NCBI RefSeq assembly: GCF_946221105.1 | Contig: NZ_CAMICL010000030.1 | Coordinates: forward strand, 1 to 26,166 | Source: an uncultured Corynebacterium sp. | GTDB taxonomy: Bacteria; Actinomycetota; Actinomycetes; Mycobacteriales; Mycobacteriaceae | Length of the DNA stretch: 26,166 nucleotides | Direction: 5' to 3' | Part shown: in pieces, positions 6,723 through 14,838 of the stretch | How the letters are laid out: every line of letters starts with the position of its first letter | Position numbering within the stretch: position 1 is the first letter of the stretch | Translations under genes and position numbers: made by a program | The notes under the pieces: generated by a model | Seen by the model: only the letters and a program-made list of their open reading frames with translations | Told to the model about the DNA's origin: nothing | The model's database searches: none

Positions 6723-9077
6723 CATGGTCAACAGTACCGCGGGCAGTTCGGCGCACAGCTGCGCCATCTCCACAGTGCCGGAGAACTCCCGCCCGGTCAG
6801 CCGGTCGGTCCAGGTGCCTTCGGGCAGGGTGAGAGTGGTGCCGCGCCAGCCGCCGGCGCGCTCTAAGGCGAGCGGGGTGCGGGTGGCTACGGCGATGACC
6901 TGTGGTTCGTCGTCAAGTGTGCGCACCATTGCCACCGCATGCTCGCGTGCGTGGCCGGCGGCGAAGATCGCGCGGTAGCCGCCTTCGAGGAAGAGCTGCG
7001 GGCGCTCGCGGCGCAGGTGCAAGGCGGCGCGCACAATGCGCTGCTTATCGACGTCCTCCGGTGCCCCCTCACCAGCACCCAGCGCCTGGTAATCGACGAA
7101 GCGGCGGTTGTCCGGGTCCACCAGCGAGAAGTCGAGGAATTCGGTGCCCTGGTAGGTGTCCGGGATGCCGGGGCCTATAAGCTGCAGCAGCTTGCGGCCG
7201 AGGGAGACGGTCACGCCGCCGCGGTCGATATCAAGGGCGAAGTCGGCGATGAGGCCTGTGGCGGGGCCGTCGGTGAGGCGGGCGATCCAGGCGGTCAGTT
7301 CGGCCTCGAAGTTGTCGTCGTTGTCGTACCAGCTGGTCAATTGGTCCGCCTCGCGCGCGGCCTTGACCGCGTGAGCCTGGAGGCGCCGGGTGAACTCCCC
7401 GGTGGCGCGGCCGTCGCGGGGCCAGGCGCCGAGGATGTTCTGGATGAGGAAGTACCCGGTGGCCCGGTCCGGCGGCGGGACGAGTGCAAACACCTCGCGG
7501 ACCAGGCGGGCTAACTCGTCGGGCAGCTCCGCGATCTCGATCATGCGGGCGCGGGTGTCTTCGCTGCGCTTGGTGTCGTGGGTGGTCAGCGCGGTCATGC
7601 TGCGCGGCCACAGCGCGGCGCGCTCCTCCTGGAGCAGGTGGAACTCGGCCTGGCTCACTCCGGCGCGACCCGGTGCGCCGCCGACTTCTTGCAGCGCCAC
7701 CAGGCGGCATGCGCGGTAGAACAGGGTGTCCTCCACGCCTTTGGCCATCACTGCGCCGCAGACCTGGGCGAAGCGGTGGGCGGCCTCGCCGCGGGCGGCA
7801 AGCGCTGCGGCGATCGCGTCCAGCGCGGCCGGGTTGTGCCCGAGCTCGGCCAGCTGCGCGATGAGTGTCGCGGTGACCCGCGACAGGGAGCGGTAGTCGG
7901 CGCGGTAGACCGGCATGCGCGCCACCAGCGCCACCAGGACTTCGGTGAGCTCGGTGAGATCGGTATCTGCGCGGCTGTCGCGGCGCACGGCGCGGGCGAG
8001 CCTGCGCACCTCCGCGGCGAGTTCCTCCTCGGCGATGCGGGCCTTGAGCTCCCACTCGACCGCCTCCACATCGTCGGCGTCCCAGGCGCAGCCCGAGTAC
8101 TCGCGCGCCAGCTCGCCGAGCGTGTCCGCCGCGCCGGTGTCGACGAAGACGCCGTCGAACTCGCGCAGCGCGTCGTAGCCAGTGGTGCCGTGGATGTTCA
8201 GACGTGGGTCCAGGGGCTCGTCCGCGGCGAGGATTTTCTCCACGATCAGCCAGGTGTCCTGGCCGATGAGCTCGCGCAGCCGGGTGAGATAGCCGAACGG
8301 GTCGGTTAAACCGTCGGGGTGGTCGACGCGGACGCCGTCGATAAGCCCCTCGCCCACAAGTTCCTTAAGGCAGGCGTGGGTGGCGTTGAAGACGCCCTCG
8401 TCCTCCTGGCGCACGCCGGCCAGACCGTTGATCGAGAAGAAGCGGCGGTAAGTGATGATGCCGTCGCGCCAGAACATCAGCCGGTAGTGCTGGCGCTCGT
8501 GTACAGCGGCCGGGTCGTCGGAAAGCGCCGCGTAGCTGCCGGGGGCGAGCGGGAAGACGTGGTCGTAATAGGTGAGCACGTCCTCGCCGTCGATGTGTTC
8601 CAGCTTCAGCGCGTCGGTGTCGCCTGGTGCGCCGAGGACCGGCAGCGCGATCTTGCCGCCCGCGCCGTTGTCGGTGGCCCAGTCGATGTCGAAGAAGTGC
8701 GCGAAGTCCGATTTCTGGCCGTGTTTCAGCACGTCCCACCACCACCGGTTGCGCCGCGGCACCTCCACGCCGAGGTGGTTGGGCACGATGTCCACCACGA
8801 GCCCCAGCCCGGCATCGTGGGCGGCGCGGGCGAGCAGGCCCAGACCGTCAATGCCGCCGAGCTCCGGGTTGACCACGGTCGGGTCGATCACGTCGTAGTT
8901 GTGGTTGGACTCCGGCGCGGAGGCGAAGATCGGGGAGAGGTAGAGGTGCGAGACCCCGAGTTCGGCCAGGTAGGGCACGAGCTCGGCGGCCTGGGCGAAG
9001 CCGAACTCGCGGCCGTGCGGATCGGCGTGCGGGCCGCGCAGCTGCAGGCGGTACGTGGAGGTGATCGGGCGCTTCAC
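6720..9077 (-). CDS. treY: Maltooligosyl trehalose synthase
   Basis: TreY turns the reducing-end glucose of a maltooligosaccharide into a terminal trehalose unit, the first step of trehalose synthesis from glycogen. The 785-residue protein shows the GH13 regions in order: STYRLQL at the start, DIVPNHLG (about 96-103), GVRVDHPDGL with nucleophile Asp about 252, WLIVEKILA with acid/base Glu about 280, and THDTKRSEDTRAR. The insertion-rich middle and the late GIPDTYQGTEFLDFSLVDPDNRR are specific to TreY. The GTG at 9077 is preferred over the GTG at 9086 because a TAAGGT box ends 7 bases before it. It lies in a block with glgX, whose debranching supplies linear glucans. treZ, which releases the trehalose, is not in the window. 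Confidence 0.95.
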   Translation of the reverse strand: MKRPITSTYRLQLRGPHADPHGREFGFAQAAELVPYLAELGVSHLYLSPIFASAPESNHNYDVIDPTVVNPELGGIDGLGLLARAAHDAGLGLVVDIVPNHLGVEVPRRNRWWWDVLKHGQKSDFAHFFDIDWATDNGAGGKIALPVLGAPGDTDALKLEHIDGEDVLTYYDHVFPLAPGSYAALSDDPAAVHERQHYRLMFWRDGIITYRRFFSINGLAGVRQEDEGVFNATHACLKELVGEGLIDGVRVDHPDGLTDPFGYLTRLRELIGQDTWLIVEKILAADEPLDPRLNIHGTTGYDALREFDGVFVDTGAADTLGELAREYSGCAWDADDVEAVEWELKARIAEEELAAEVRRLARAVRRDSRADTDLTELTEVLVALVARMPVYRADYRSLSRVTATLIAQLAELGHNPAALDAIAAALAARGEAAHRFAQVCGAVMAKGVEDTLFYRACRLVALQEVGGAPGRAGVSQAEFHLLQEERAALWPRSMTALTTHDTKRSEDTRARMIEIAELPDELARLVREVFALVPPPDRATGYFLIQNILGAWPRDGRATGEFTRRLQAHAVKAAREADQLTSWYDNDDNFEAELTAWIARLTDGPATGLIADFALDIDRGGVTVSLGRKLLQLIGPGIPDTYQGTEFLDFSLVDPDNRRFVDYQALGAGEGAPEDVDKQRIVRAALHLRRERPQLFLEGGYRAIFAAGHAREHAVAMVRTLDDEPQVIAVATRTPLALERAGGWRGTTLTLPEGTWTDRLTGREFSGTVEMAQLCAELPAVLLTM

Positions 9078-9084
9078 GCCCCAC

Positions 9085-9090
9085 ACCTTA
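9085..9090 (-). promoter_or_regulatory. -10 box for leaderless treY transcript
   Basis: Minus-strand TAAGGT ends 7 bases before the GTG at 9077. Its first three bases are the TAA stop of the upstream gene. No ribosome site precedes the GTG. Confidence 0.55.
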
Positions 9091-9669
9091 GCGGGATTGG
9101 TCGTCGTACAGCAGGGGAAAGCCCACGGAGTAGGTCAGCACGTCCGCGCCGGGCAGGCACCGTGCCACCTCGTCGGCGTGAGCGTCGAAGACGAACAGTT
9201 CGCGCCCGTCACGGGTGGCGTAGACAAGCCCGGTCTCCGGGCGCAGCACGGCCTCGAAGTGACGGTGCAGCAGGGTAAACGGCTGCGGGTGGGCAAACCA
9301 CCAGGCGGCGGGGGCGCCGTGGCCGTCCACCTCGAAGCCGCGCGGCAGCGCCTCAACGTCCAGCGCGGCGCTGGGGCCGCGCACCAGAAACTCCACGCCG
9401 CTCTCGCGCTGCGCGCGGGCGACCAGTTGTTCGGCCGCGGCGTTCCACAGCTGGTGGGCGCTCACACCCACGGCGCCGACCTCCTGGTGCGTCAGCCCGG
9501 TGGCGGTGGGCGAGTCGAACACGCACACCAGGCCGGGCGACAGGCTGATAAACGCGGTGGAGGCGCCGAAGCCCGCGGCGATGCACGCGCGGGTTTCCGC
9601 GCTATCCATACGCGCGAGCCGCAACGTGATCGCCGGGGCGGATACGGGTGTTGGTTGGAGAAGCTGCAT
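9088..9669 (-). CDS. Conserved-looking protein of unknown function
   Basis: This is a 193-residue soluble protein with no signal peptide or membrane helix. I do not recognise the family. Visible features are an Ala/Gly/Ser-rich first third, a central HQEVGAVGVSAHQLWNAA stretch that resembles the start of a compact alpha/beta domain, and an aromatic- and His-rich stretch AAWWFAHPQPFTLLHRHFEA at about 122-141. It ends in DVLTYSVGFPLLYDDQSR. Its stop overlaps the treY -10 box. It lies 53 bases after the exonuclease gene and 10 bases before treY, all on one strand, so it may belong to the same expression unit. The ATG at 9669 has no clear ribosome site; an in-frame ATG near 9609 is an alternative. 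Confidence 0.7.
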   Translation of the reverse strand: MQLLQPTPVSAPAITLRLARMDSAETRACIAAGFGASTAFISLSPGLVCVFDSPTATGLTHQEVGAVGVSAHQLWNAAAEQLVARAQRESGVEFLVRGPSAALDVEALPRGFEVDGHGAPAAWWFAHPQPFTLLHRHFEAVLRPETGLVYATRDGRELFVFDAHADEVARCLPGADVLTYSVGFPLLYDDQSR

Positions 9670-9722
9670 GGCTACTTAGACGCAGCCGCACCCGCCCCGG
9701 TTCCCCGGAACCCGAAACTTTT

Positions 9723-11111
9723 TTAAAACGGCGGCTGTTCGTTAAGCCCCAGCGCCTCAAGCAGCTGGTCGGCCTGCCAGATCTGGATGTCCTGGCCCTT
9801 GTCCTGCAGCTCGCGGGCGCGCTTTTCCTTCGAGGTCACCGTCGCCCATTCGCCCACCACCAGCACGGTGGTCTTCTTGGTCACGTTCTTGCCCACCTGC
9901 GCGCCCTGCTCGGCAATCTTTTGCCACAGCTCGCCCTTGTCGTGCGGCTCGAACTCGCCGGTCAGCGTGACGTTCTCGCCGTAAAGCGGGGAGTTCGGGT
10001 CCGCAGCCGCGTTCGGCTCCGGCACGGTGTCAGGGGTGGCCACGGACTGCCAGGGCCGCTGGGGGCCTTTGCTTGGCGACGGCTTCGCCGGGCCCGCCTG
10101 ATTCGACCCCTGCGGCGCCGCCGAGGCAGCCACGGCAGCGGACACGCCGCCCTGGGCCGCCTTCTCCGCCTGCATCGCTCGGCCCGCGCCGGAGCGGTCG
10201 CGCAACACCGGGGTCACGCGCGCGGCGTCGATGGAGCCGAGCGTGAATCCGGAGTCGTGCACGAAGCTCATCAGGCTGCCAGTGTGGCCGGCCTGGCGTG
10301 CCAGGCCCACCATCACGCCGGCGCAGGCCGCGGCGTCCTCGCACGCGTCGTGGTGGTTATCCAGCGCGATGCTGAAGTGCTCCGCCAGGGTAGGCAGGCG
10401 GTGGTTGGCCACGTCTAGCTTGGTGGCGCGCGCCTGGGCGAGCGTGCAGGCGAACAGCATCTGGGGCACCTCCACCTCGGAGGCCTGGCAGGCGTCGCGC
10501 AACGCGGACGCGTCGAACTGGGCGTTGTGCGCCACTAGGGGAAGATCGCCGACGAACTCGGCCATCTTCGGGATGCAGTCGCACACATCCGGCGCGTCGG
10601 CGACGTCCTGCTCGGTGATGCCGTGGATGGCGATGTTGCCCTCTTCGAACTGCGACAGCGACGCCGGCGGCTTGCACAGCCAGGAGGCACGGTCCACCTC
10701 TTCGCCGTCGACGATCTTCACCAGGCCGATCTGGCAGATCGAGCCCCAGCGGCGGTTCGCGGTCTCCACGTCGAAGCCGACGAAGGAAAAGCCCGGGATG
10801 CCGGCGCCGCCGGCCACGGTGTCGGTGGCGGGGGCGTTGCCGTGCTTTGCGTCGTCGAGAAGCTTTAAAAGCTCGGCCGGGCCCTCCTCGTCGCCGGGGG
10901 CGAACCAGACGGCCAGGGTGTCGTCTCCGGTGTCGATGTCCACGCGCGAGCGGGTCCACGCGTCACCCGGGGTGGAGGTGGTGCCGGCGATGTCGGCGAT
11001 GGCCACCTCGCGGGAGCCGCTGCCGCCGCGCAGCGAGGCCGCGAGCGCGGTGGGGGTGAGGGTCAGTGCCTCGTTGGTCACGGTCAACGTTGCGCCGTGC
11101 GCGGTGATCAT
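9723..11111 (-). CDS. DEDDh 3'-5' exonuclease with C-terminal BRCT domain (DNA polymerase III epsilon-like)
   Basis: The 462-residue protein has three parts. Residues 1-90 form a small beta-rich region (LTVTNEALTLT, then AIADIAGTTSTPGDAW) resembling a PH-like fold. Residues about 108-275 are an epsilon-type exonuclease: FVGFDVETAN with Asp114 and Glu116, PLVAHNAQFDASALRDAC with Asp200, and NHHDACEDAA with His254 and Asp259. This completes the DEDDh metal site. After a Gly/Pro/Ser-rich linker, residues about 370-455 are a BRCT-like domain (NVTLTGEFEPHDKGELWQKI, then TTVLVVGEW). The combination fits DNA repair or processing rather than the replicative proofreading subunit. The start ATG shares one base with the glgX stop (TAATG), pointing to coupled translation. 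The longer frame upstream of this ATG lies inside glgX and is rejected. Confidence 0.88.
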   Translation of the reverse strand: MITAHGATLTVTNEALTLTPTALAASLRGGSGSREVAIADIAGTTSTPGDAWTRSRVDIDTGDDTLAVWFAPGDEEGPAELLKLLDDAKHGNAPATDTVAGGAGIPGFSFVGFDVETANRRWGSICQIGLVKIVDGEEVDRASWLCKPPASLSQFEEGNIAIHGITEQDVADAPDVCDCIPKMAEFVGDLPLVAHNAQFDASALRDACQASEVEVPQMLFACTLAQARATKLDVANHRLPTLAEHFSIALDNHHDACEDAAACAGVMVGLARQAGHTGSLMSFVHDSGFTLGSIDAARVTPVLRDRSGAGRAMQAEKAAQGGVSAAVAASAAPQGSNQAGPAKPSPSKGPQRPWQSVATPDTVPEPNAAADPNSPLYGENVTLTGEFEPHDKGELWQKIAEQGAQVGKNVTKKTTVLVVGEWATVTSKEKRARELQDKGQDIQIWQADQLLEALGLNEQPPF

Positions 11112-13279
11112 TACTGGCTGGCCTCCGAATTTCCTTCGCCTGCGGGTGGTTGGGTGCGGCGCAGCACCACGGTGGAACGCTGGCCCACGGTCACAGCAGC
11201 GCCGGGCTGGACCGGCTCCGCGTCCTCGCGCACGCCGAGCGGTTCGGTGGTGTCCACGACAACCTCCCACTCGTCGCCGAACTCGGCGCCCGGCACCGTG
11301 AAGTCGATGTTTTCGTAGTGGGCGTTGAACATCAGCAGGAAGGAATCGTCCACCACGCGCTGTCCGCGCGCGTCCGGCTCAGCAATGGCTTCGCCGTCCA
11401 AGAACACCATCAGAGCACGACCGAACGGGGTATTCCAATCATCCTGCGTCATCAACGTGCACTCAGGCGTGAGCCACGCGATCTCGCGGTCGTGCTCTTC
11501 GTCGCCCAACGCGCCGCCGGCGAGGAAGCGGCGGCGGCGGAACACCGGGTGGTCGCGGCGCAGCTCGATCAACCGCCGGGTGAAGTCATGCAGGTCGGCG
11601 GCCTCGTCCAGCTTGGACCAGTCCATCCAGGCGATCTCGTTGTCCTGGCAGTAGACGTTGTTGTTGCCGCCTTGGGTGCGCGCGATTTCGTCGCCGTGGG
11701 CGAGCATAGGGGTGCCCTGGGACAACAGCAGTGTGGTCAGGAAGTTGCGGCGCTGGCGGGCCCGCAGCTCGAGCACTTCCGGGTCGTCGGTGTCACCTTC
11801 CGCCCCGCAGTTCCAGGAGCGGTTGTGGCTTTCGCCGTCGCGGTTGTCCTCGCCGTTTGCCTCGTTGTGCTTGTCGTTGTAGCTGACAAGGTCGTTCAGG
11901 GTGAACCCGTCGTGGGCGGTGATGAAGTTGATCGACGCGGTGGGGCGGCGGCCGTTGTGCTGGTACAGGTCCGACGAGCCGGTCAGGCGCGAGGCGAACT
12001 CGCCGAGGGTGGAGTCCTCGCCGCGCCAGAAGTCGCGCATGGTGTCGCGGTACTTGCCGTTCCACTCGCTCCACAGGGCGGGGAAGTTGCCCACCTGGTA
12101 GCCGCCTTCGCCCACATCCCACGGCTCGGCGATGAGCTTGACCTGGCTAACCACCGGGTCCTGCTGCACCAGGTCGAAGAAGGTGGCCAGGCGGTCCACG
12201 TCGGAGAACTCGCGCGCCAGGGTGGAGGCGAGGTCGAAGCGGAAGCCGTCCACGTGCATGTCCGTGACCCAGTAGCGCAGCGAATCCATGATCAGCTGCA
12301 GCGAGTGCGGGTAGCGCACGTTAAAGGAGTTTCCGGTGCCGGTGTAGTCCATGTAGTGGAACTTGTCCTCGTCCACCAGCCGGTAGTACGCCTCGTTGTC
12401 GATGCCGCGGAACGCGATGGTGGGACCCATGTGGTTGCCCTCGGCGGTGTGGTTGTACACCACGTCCAGGATGACCTCGATGCCCGCCTCGTGGTACGTG
12501 CGCACCATCTGCTTGAATTCGGCCACCGCGTCGCCCGGGGCGGTGGAGGAGGCGTAGTTGTTCTCCGGGGCGAAAAAGCCGAACGTGTTGTAGCCCCAGT
12601 AGTTGCGCAGCCCTAAGTCCCGCAGCCGGTCGTCCTGCAGGAACTGGTGCACCGGCAGTAGCTCAATGGCGGTCACGCCCAGGTCCTTGAGGTAGTCCAC
12701 CATCACCGGGTGAGCCATACCGGCGTAGGTGCCGCGCAGGTCCTCCGGGATGCCGGGGTGGGTCTGCGTCATGCCCTTGACGTGGCATTCGTAGATGACG
12801 GATTCGCCCTCGGGGATCCTCGGCGCGCGGTCGTCGCCCCAGTCGAAGAACGGGTTGATCACCACGGACAGCATCGTGTGGCCCAGCGAGTCCTCTTCGT
12901 TGCGGCCCGTGCCCGGCTCGTCCGCGTGCACGTCGTAAGAAAACAGCGAGGAATGCTGGTCGAATTCGCCGTCGAAGGCGCGCGCGTACGGGTCCACCAG
13001 CAGCTTGTTCGGGTCGCAGCGTTTGCCGTTGTGCGGGTCCCACGGCCCGTGCACGCGGTAGCCGTAGCGCTGGCCCGGGCTCACGCCGGGCAGGTAGGCG
13101 TGCCAGACGTGGTTGTCCACTTCCTGCAGCGGGATGCGGGTCTCCGCCCCGTCGTCGTCGATGAGGCACAGCTCCACCTTCTCCGCGACGCCGGAGAACA
13201 GCGCAAAGTTCGTGCCCGCGCCGTCAAAAGTGGAGCCCAGCGGGTAGGAGGAACCGGGCCAGACGATGGTCTCACTCAT
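11111..13279 (-). CDS. glgX: Glycogen debranching enzyme (isoamylase type)
   Basis: GlgX cleaves alpha-1,6 branch points, giving linear glucans for phosphorylase or for TreY. The 722-residue protein starts with a CBM48-like region (WPGSSYPLGSTFDGAGTNFA). The GH13 core has VILDVVYNHTAEGN, VDGFRFDLAS with nucleophile Asp349, LIAEPWDVG with acid/base Glu385, and ITAHDGFTLNDLVSYNDKHN with Asp457. A beta-sandwich C-terminal domain ends at about residue 700. Length and motifs match the GlgX/TreX family. The ATG at 13279 overlaps the end of the TetR-type gene by 8 bases and has a TAAGCT box ending 8 bases upstream, so it may be both co-transcribed and separately started. An in-frame GTG at 13309 would extend it inside the tetR gene and is less likely. 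Confidence 0.95.
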   Translation of the reverse strand: MSETIVWPGSSYPLGSTFDGAGTNFALFSGVAEKVELCLIDDDGAETRIPLQEVDNHVWHAYLPGVSPGQRYGYRVHGPWDPHNGKRCDPNKLLVDPYARAFDGEFDQHSSLFSYDVHADEPGTGRNEEDSLGHTMLSVVINPFFDWGDDRAPRIPEGESVIYECHVKGMTQTHPGIPEDLRGTYAGMAHPVMVDYLKDLGVTAIELLPVHQFLQDDRLRDLGLRNYWGYNTFGFFAPENNYASSTAPGDAVAEFKQMVRTYHEAGIEVILDVVYNHTAEGNHMGPTIAFRGIDNEAYYRLVDEDKFHYMDYTGTGNSFNVRYPHSLQLIMDSLRYWVTDMHVDGFRFDLASTLAREFSDVDRLATFFDLVQQDPVVSQVKLIAEPWDVGEGGYQVGNFPALWSEWNGKYRDTMRDFWRGEDSTLGEFASRLTGSSDLYQHNGRRPTASINFITAHDGFTLNDLVSYNDKHNEANGEDNRDGESHNRSWNCGAEGDTDDPEVLELRARQRRNFLTTLLLSQGTPMLAHGDEIARTQGGNNNVYCQDNEIAWMDWSKLDEAADLHDFTRRLIELRRDHPVFRRRRFLAGGALGDEEHDREIAWLTPECTLMTQDDWNTPFGRALMVFLDGEAIAEPDARGQRVVDDSFLLMFNAHYENIDFTVPGAEFGDEWEVVVDTTEPLGVREDAEPVQPGAAVTVGQRSTVVLRRTQPPAGEGNSEASQ

Positions 13280-13850
13280 GGGGCCACAGCTTAGTGCCCG
13301 CTGAGACACTTCGCTTTAGCCCGTCGAGCAGGAAGGCCACCGCCGCGGCGTGCTCGTCCGCGCCGTCCGATTCCTCGTCGGCTCCGGTGGCCTGCGCCAA
13401 CTGCGCCGCGGATTGCTGCACCGCCGCGTCGCCTAGGGTCAGCCGCAGCAAACCGCGGGCGGCGATGCGCACATTGCTTATCGACGCAGCTTCGCCAAGC
13501 CACGCCCTCACCGAGGCCGCGAACCTGGTCTCCAACTCTTTTTGCACTTGCGAGCCGGGCTGGCTCACCGCCGCGACCACGACCTCCGCGCCGTCGCGGG
13601 TGGAAAGCAGCGCCTGCCGCAGCTCGCCGCTTAAGCGTGCGGGGTCGGGCAGGGGGCCGTCGAAAAGCACCTGCACAATCTCTTCCGCCATCGAGGCGAT
13701 GAGTTCCTGCTTGTTGGCGATGTGCCAATACAACGCGCCGGGCGCGACGGAAAGTGAGGTGGCCACCCGGCGCATGGACACGTCCGCGAGCCCGTACTCG
13801 GCGAGGATGGCCAACGCCGCTTCGGTGATGCGCTCACGGGTTAATAGCAT
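13272..13850 (-). CDS. TetR-family transcriptional regulator
   Basis: The 192-residue protein begins with a TetR-type DNA-binding domain. RERITEAALAILAEYGLADV is followed by SMRRVATSLSVAPGALYWHI, the helix-turn-helix and recognition helix, and then ANKQELIASMAEE. The C-terminal ligand domain (about residues 60-190) is Ala-rich and diverse, as usual, so the effector cannot be predicted. Its stop overlaps the glgX start, which makes regulation of glgX or of the whole minus-strand block a natural guess, but no operator was identified. A TATGTT box ends 6 bases before the ATG at 13850. The six bases between them, GGAGGA, could instead act as a very close ribosome site. The lipoprotein gene is divergent, so the 13851-14094 intergenic region may hold its operator. 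Confidence 0.9.
   Translation of the reverse strand: MLLTRERITEAALAILAEYGLADVSMRRVATSLSVAPGALYWHIANKQELIASMAEEIVQVLFDGPLPDPARLSGELRQALLSTRDGAEVVVAAVSQPGSQVQKELETRFAASVRAWLGEAASISNVRIAARGLLRLTLGDAAVQQSAAQLAQATGADEESDGADEHAAAVAFLLDGLKRSVSAGTKLWPHE
13288..13293 (-). promoter_or_regulatory. -10 box for leaderless glgX transcript
   Basis: Minus-strand TAAGCT lies inside the end of the TetR-type gene and ends 8 bases before the glgX ATG at 13279. No ribosome site is seen, so this may be an internal leaderless promoter. Confidence 0.45.
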
Positions 13851-13856
13851 TCCTCC

Positions 13857-13862
13857 AACATA
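13857..13862 (-). promoter_or_regulatory. -10 box for the TetR-type gene
   Basis: Minus-strand TATGTT ends 6 bases before the ATG at 13850. The spacing suits a leaderless or near-leaderless transcript. Confidence 0.45.
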
Positions 13863-13966
13863 GACGCGCGGCGCCCCGGGGTGGCCGAAAACGCTTTACG
13901 CGACCTCACAGAAACCCTCCAGAATGCTTGTATAGATGTCCAACGGGGGCAACAGTGAGTAGTTGG

Positions 13967-13972
13967 TACTAT
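13967..13972 (+). promoter_or_regulatory. Candidate -10 box for the lipoprotein gene
   Basis: TACTAT lies about 120 bases before the GTG at 14095, in the divergent region after the TetR-type gene. If used, it would produce a long structured leader (13980-14094). TATAGA near 13930 is an alternative. The -35 element is not clear for either. Confidence 0.35.
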
Positions 13973-13990
13973 TTCTGACAGGTCTTCACC

Positions 13991-14068
13991 GCGACTGCAT
14001 TTTTGATACCGAAAAACAGAGAAGAAAGCAGTCGCTGGTGCCAGCCCGCGCCGAATTACCGGGCGGGT
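13991..14068 (+). promoter_or_regulatory. Hairpin-rich 5' leader of the lipoprotein gene
   Basis: Three inverted repeats follow one another. GCGACTGC (13991-13998) pairs with GCAGTCGC (14028-14035) and encloses a small TTTTT/AAAAA pairing. GCTGG/CCAGC follows near 14034-14045. GCCCG (from about 14044) can pair with CGGGC (ending about 14065). The ribosome site (GAGAGG or AGGT) comes after them. This looks like a structured leader of unknown class; I recognise no known riboswitch consensus. Confidence 0.35.
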
Positions 14069-14094
14069 CCGACAACGAGAGGTACAGGTATACC

Positions 14095-14838
14095 GTGAAG
14101 TTGCAAACGAAGAAGAGCTTGGCAGTGACGACGGCGGCGCTCGCCCTCGTGCTCCCGCTCACCGCGTGCGGGTCCGACGACGAAGGCACCTCAGGCGGTC
14201 TGTCTACCGCCGCCGAGGCACCTGAGGCATCCGCCGCGAACTCTTCCACGGAAGCCTCTGCGGAAAAGCCGGAGAAGTCTGAAAAGTCTGGGGAGAAGAC
14301 GGAGAAGGCGGAAAGGACTTCGAAGAGCTCCGAGAAGGAAAAGAAGAAGGAAGAAAACAAGGACGACAAGAACAAGTCCAACCAGGCGCAGGGCGGCGAG
14401 GAGCAGCCGCCGACACTGGTCAACCCGTTTGAAAACGGCATGCCGGAAAACACCAACGAGCCGCTCGCCAACGGTAAGGAGGGCAGCGAGGACGACCGCC
14501 GGGAGATGGAGGACACCGCCCGCGCCGTGCTGAACCCGGGCTCGTTCGCCGACTGGACCCCGACCATCTTGGAGAACTCCTGCAAGGCCGTGACCGAGCC
14601 GATGCTCGAGGAGCTGGAGCGCCAGGGCATGAGCCTGGAGCAGGTCCAAGAAGCCAGCCGCCTCGCGGAGCAGCAGGGCCAGGGCATCGACCTGCCCGAG
14701 ACCGAGGTCAGCCTGGACGATGTGCGCATCGACGGCGACCGCGCGTCCGCAAGCCTGACCGCGAAGAGCGAGCACGGCGAGGAAACCTCGACCATGATCT
14801 TCCAGAAGGAAGACGGCCGCTGGAAGCTGTGCAACTAG
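14095..14838 (+). CDS. Predicted lipoprotein with Lys/Glu-rich linker
   Basis: The GTG at 14095 gives 247 residues starting MKLQTKKSLAVTTAALALVL, followed by a lipobox (PLTAC, Cys25). This is an exported protein anchored by lipid. Residues about 50-100 are a highly charged low-complexity linker made mainly of Glu, Lys and Ser (EKPEKSEKSGEKTEKAER and similar). The folded part, from about 135, contains AVLNPGSFADWTPTILENSC and a helical MLEELERQGMSLEQVQEASR. It ends in a beta-rich VSLDDVRIDGDRASASLTAK and GRWKLCN, reminiscent of DUF4878/NTF2-like domains, but this is only a resemblance. An upstream extension of the frame (to 13963) lacks a signal peptide at its start and is rejected. The next gene overlaps its last 10 bases. 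Confidence 0.82.
   Translation: MKLQTKKSLAVTTAALALVLPLTACGSDDEGTSGGLSTAAEAPEASAANSSTEASAEKPEKSEKSGEKTEKAERTSKSSEKEKKKEENKDDKNKSNQAQGGEEQPPTLVNPFENGMPENTNEPLANGKEGSEDDRREMEDTARAVLNPGSFADWTPTILENSCKAVTEPMLEELERQGMSLEQVQEASRLAEQQGQGIDLPETEVSLDDVRIDGDRASASLTAKSEHGEETSTMIFQKEDGRWKLCN

Noticed and set aside
9686..9722. Hairpin plus T-run as a terminator
   Set aside because: The T-run lies on the plus strand, where there is no gene to terminate, and the stem is about 5 bp. On the minus strand no T-run follows.
13963..14094. N-terminal extension of the lipoprotein from an upstream GTG or ATG
   Set aside because: The extension would bury the signal peptide, has no ribosome site and overlaps the hairpin leader. 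The GTG at 14095 gives a proper lipoprotein signal.
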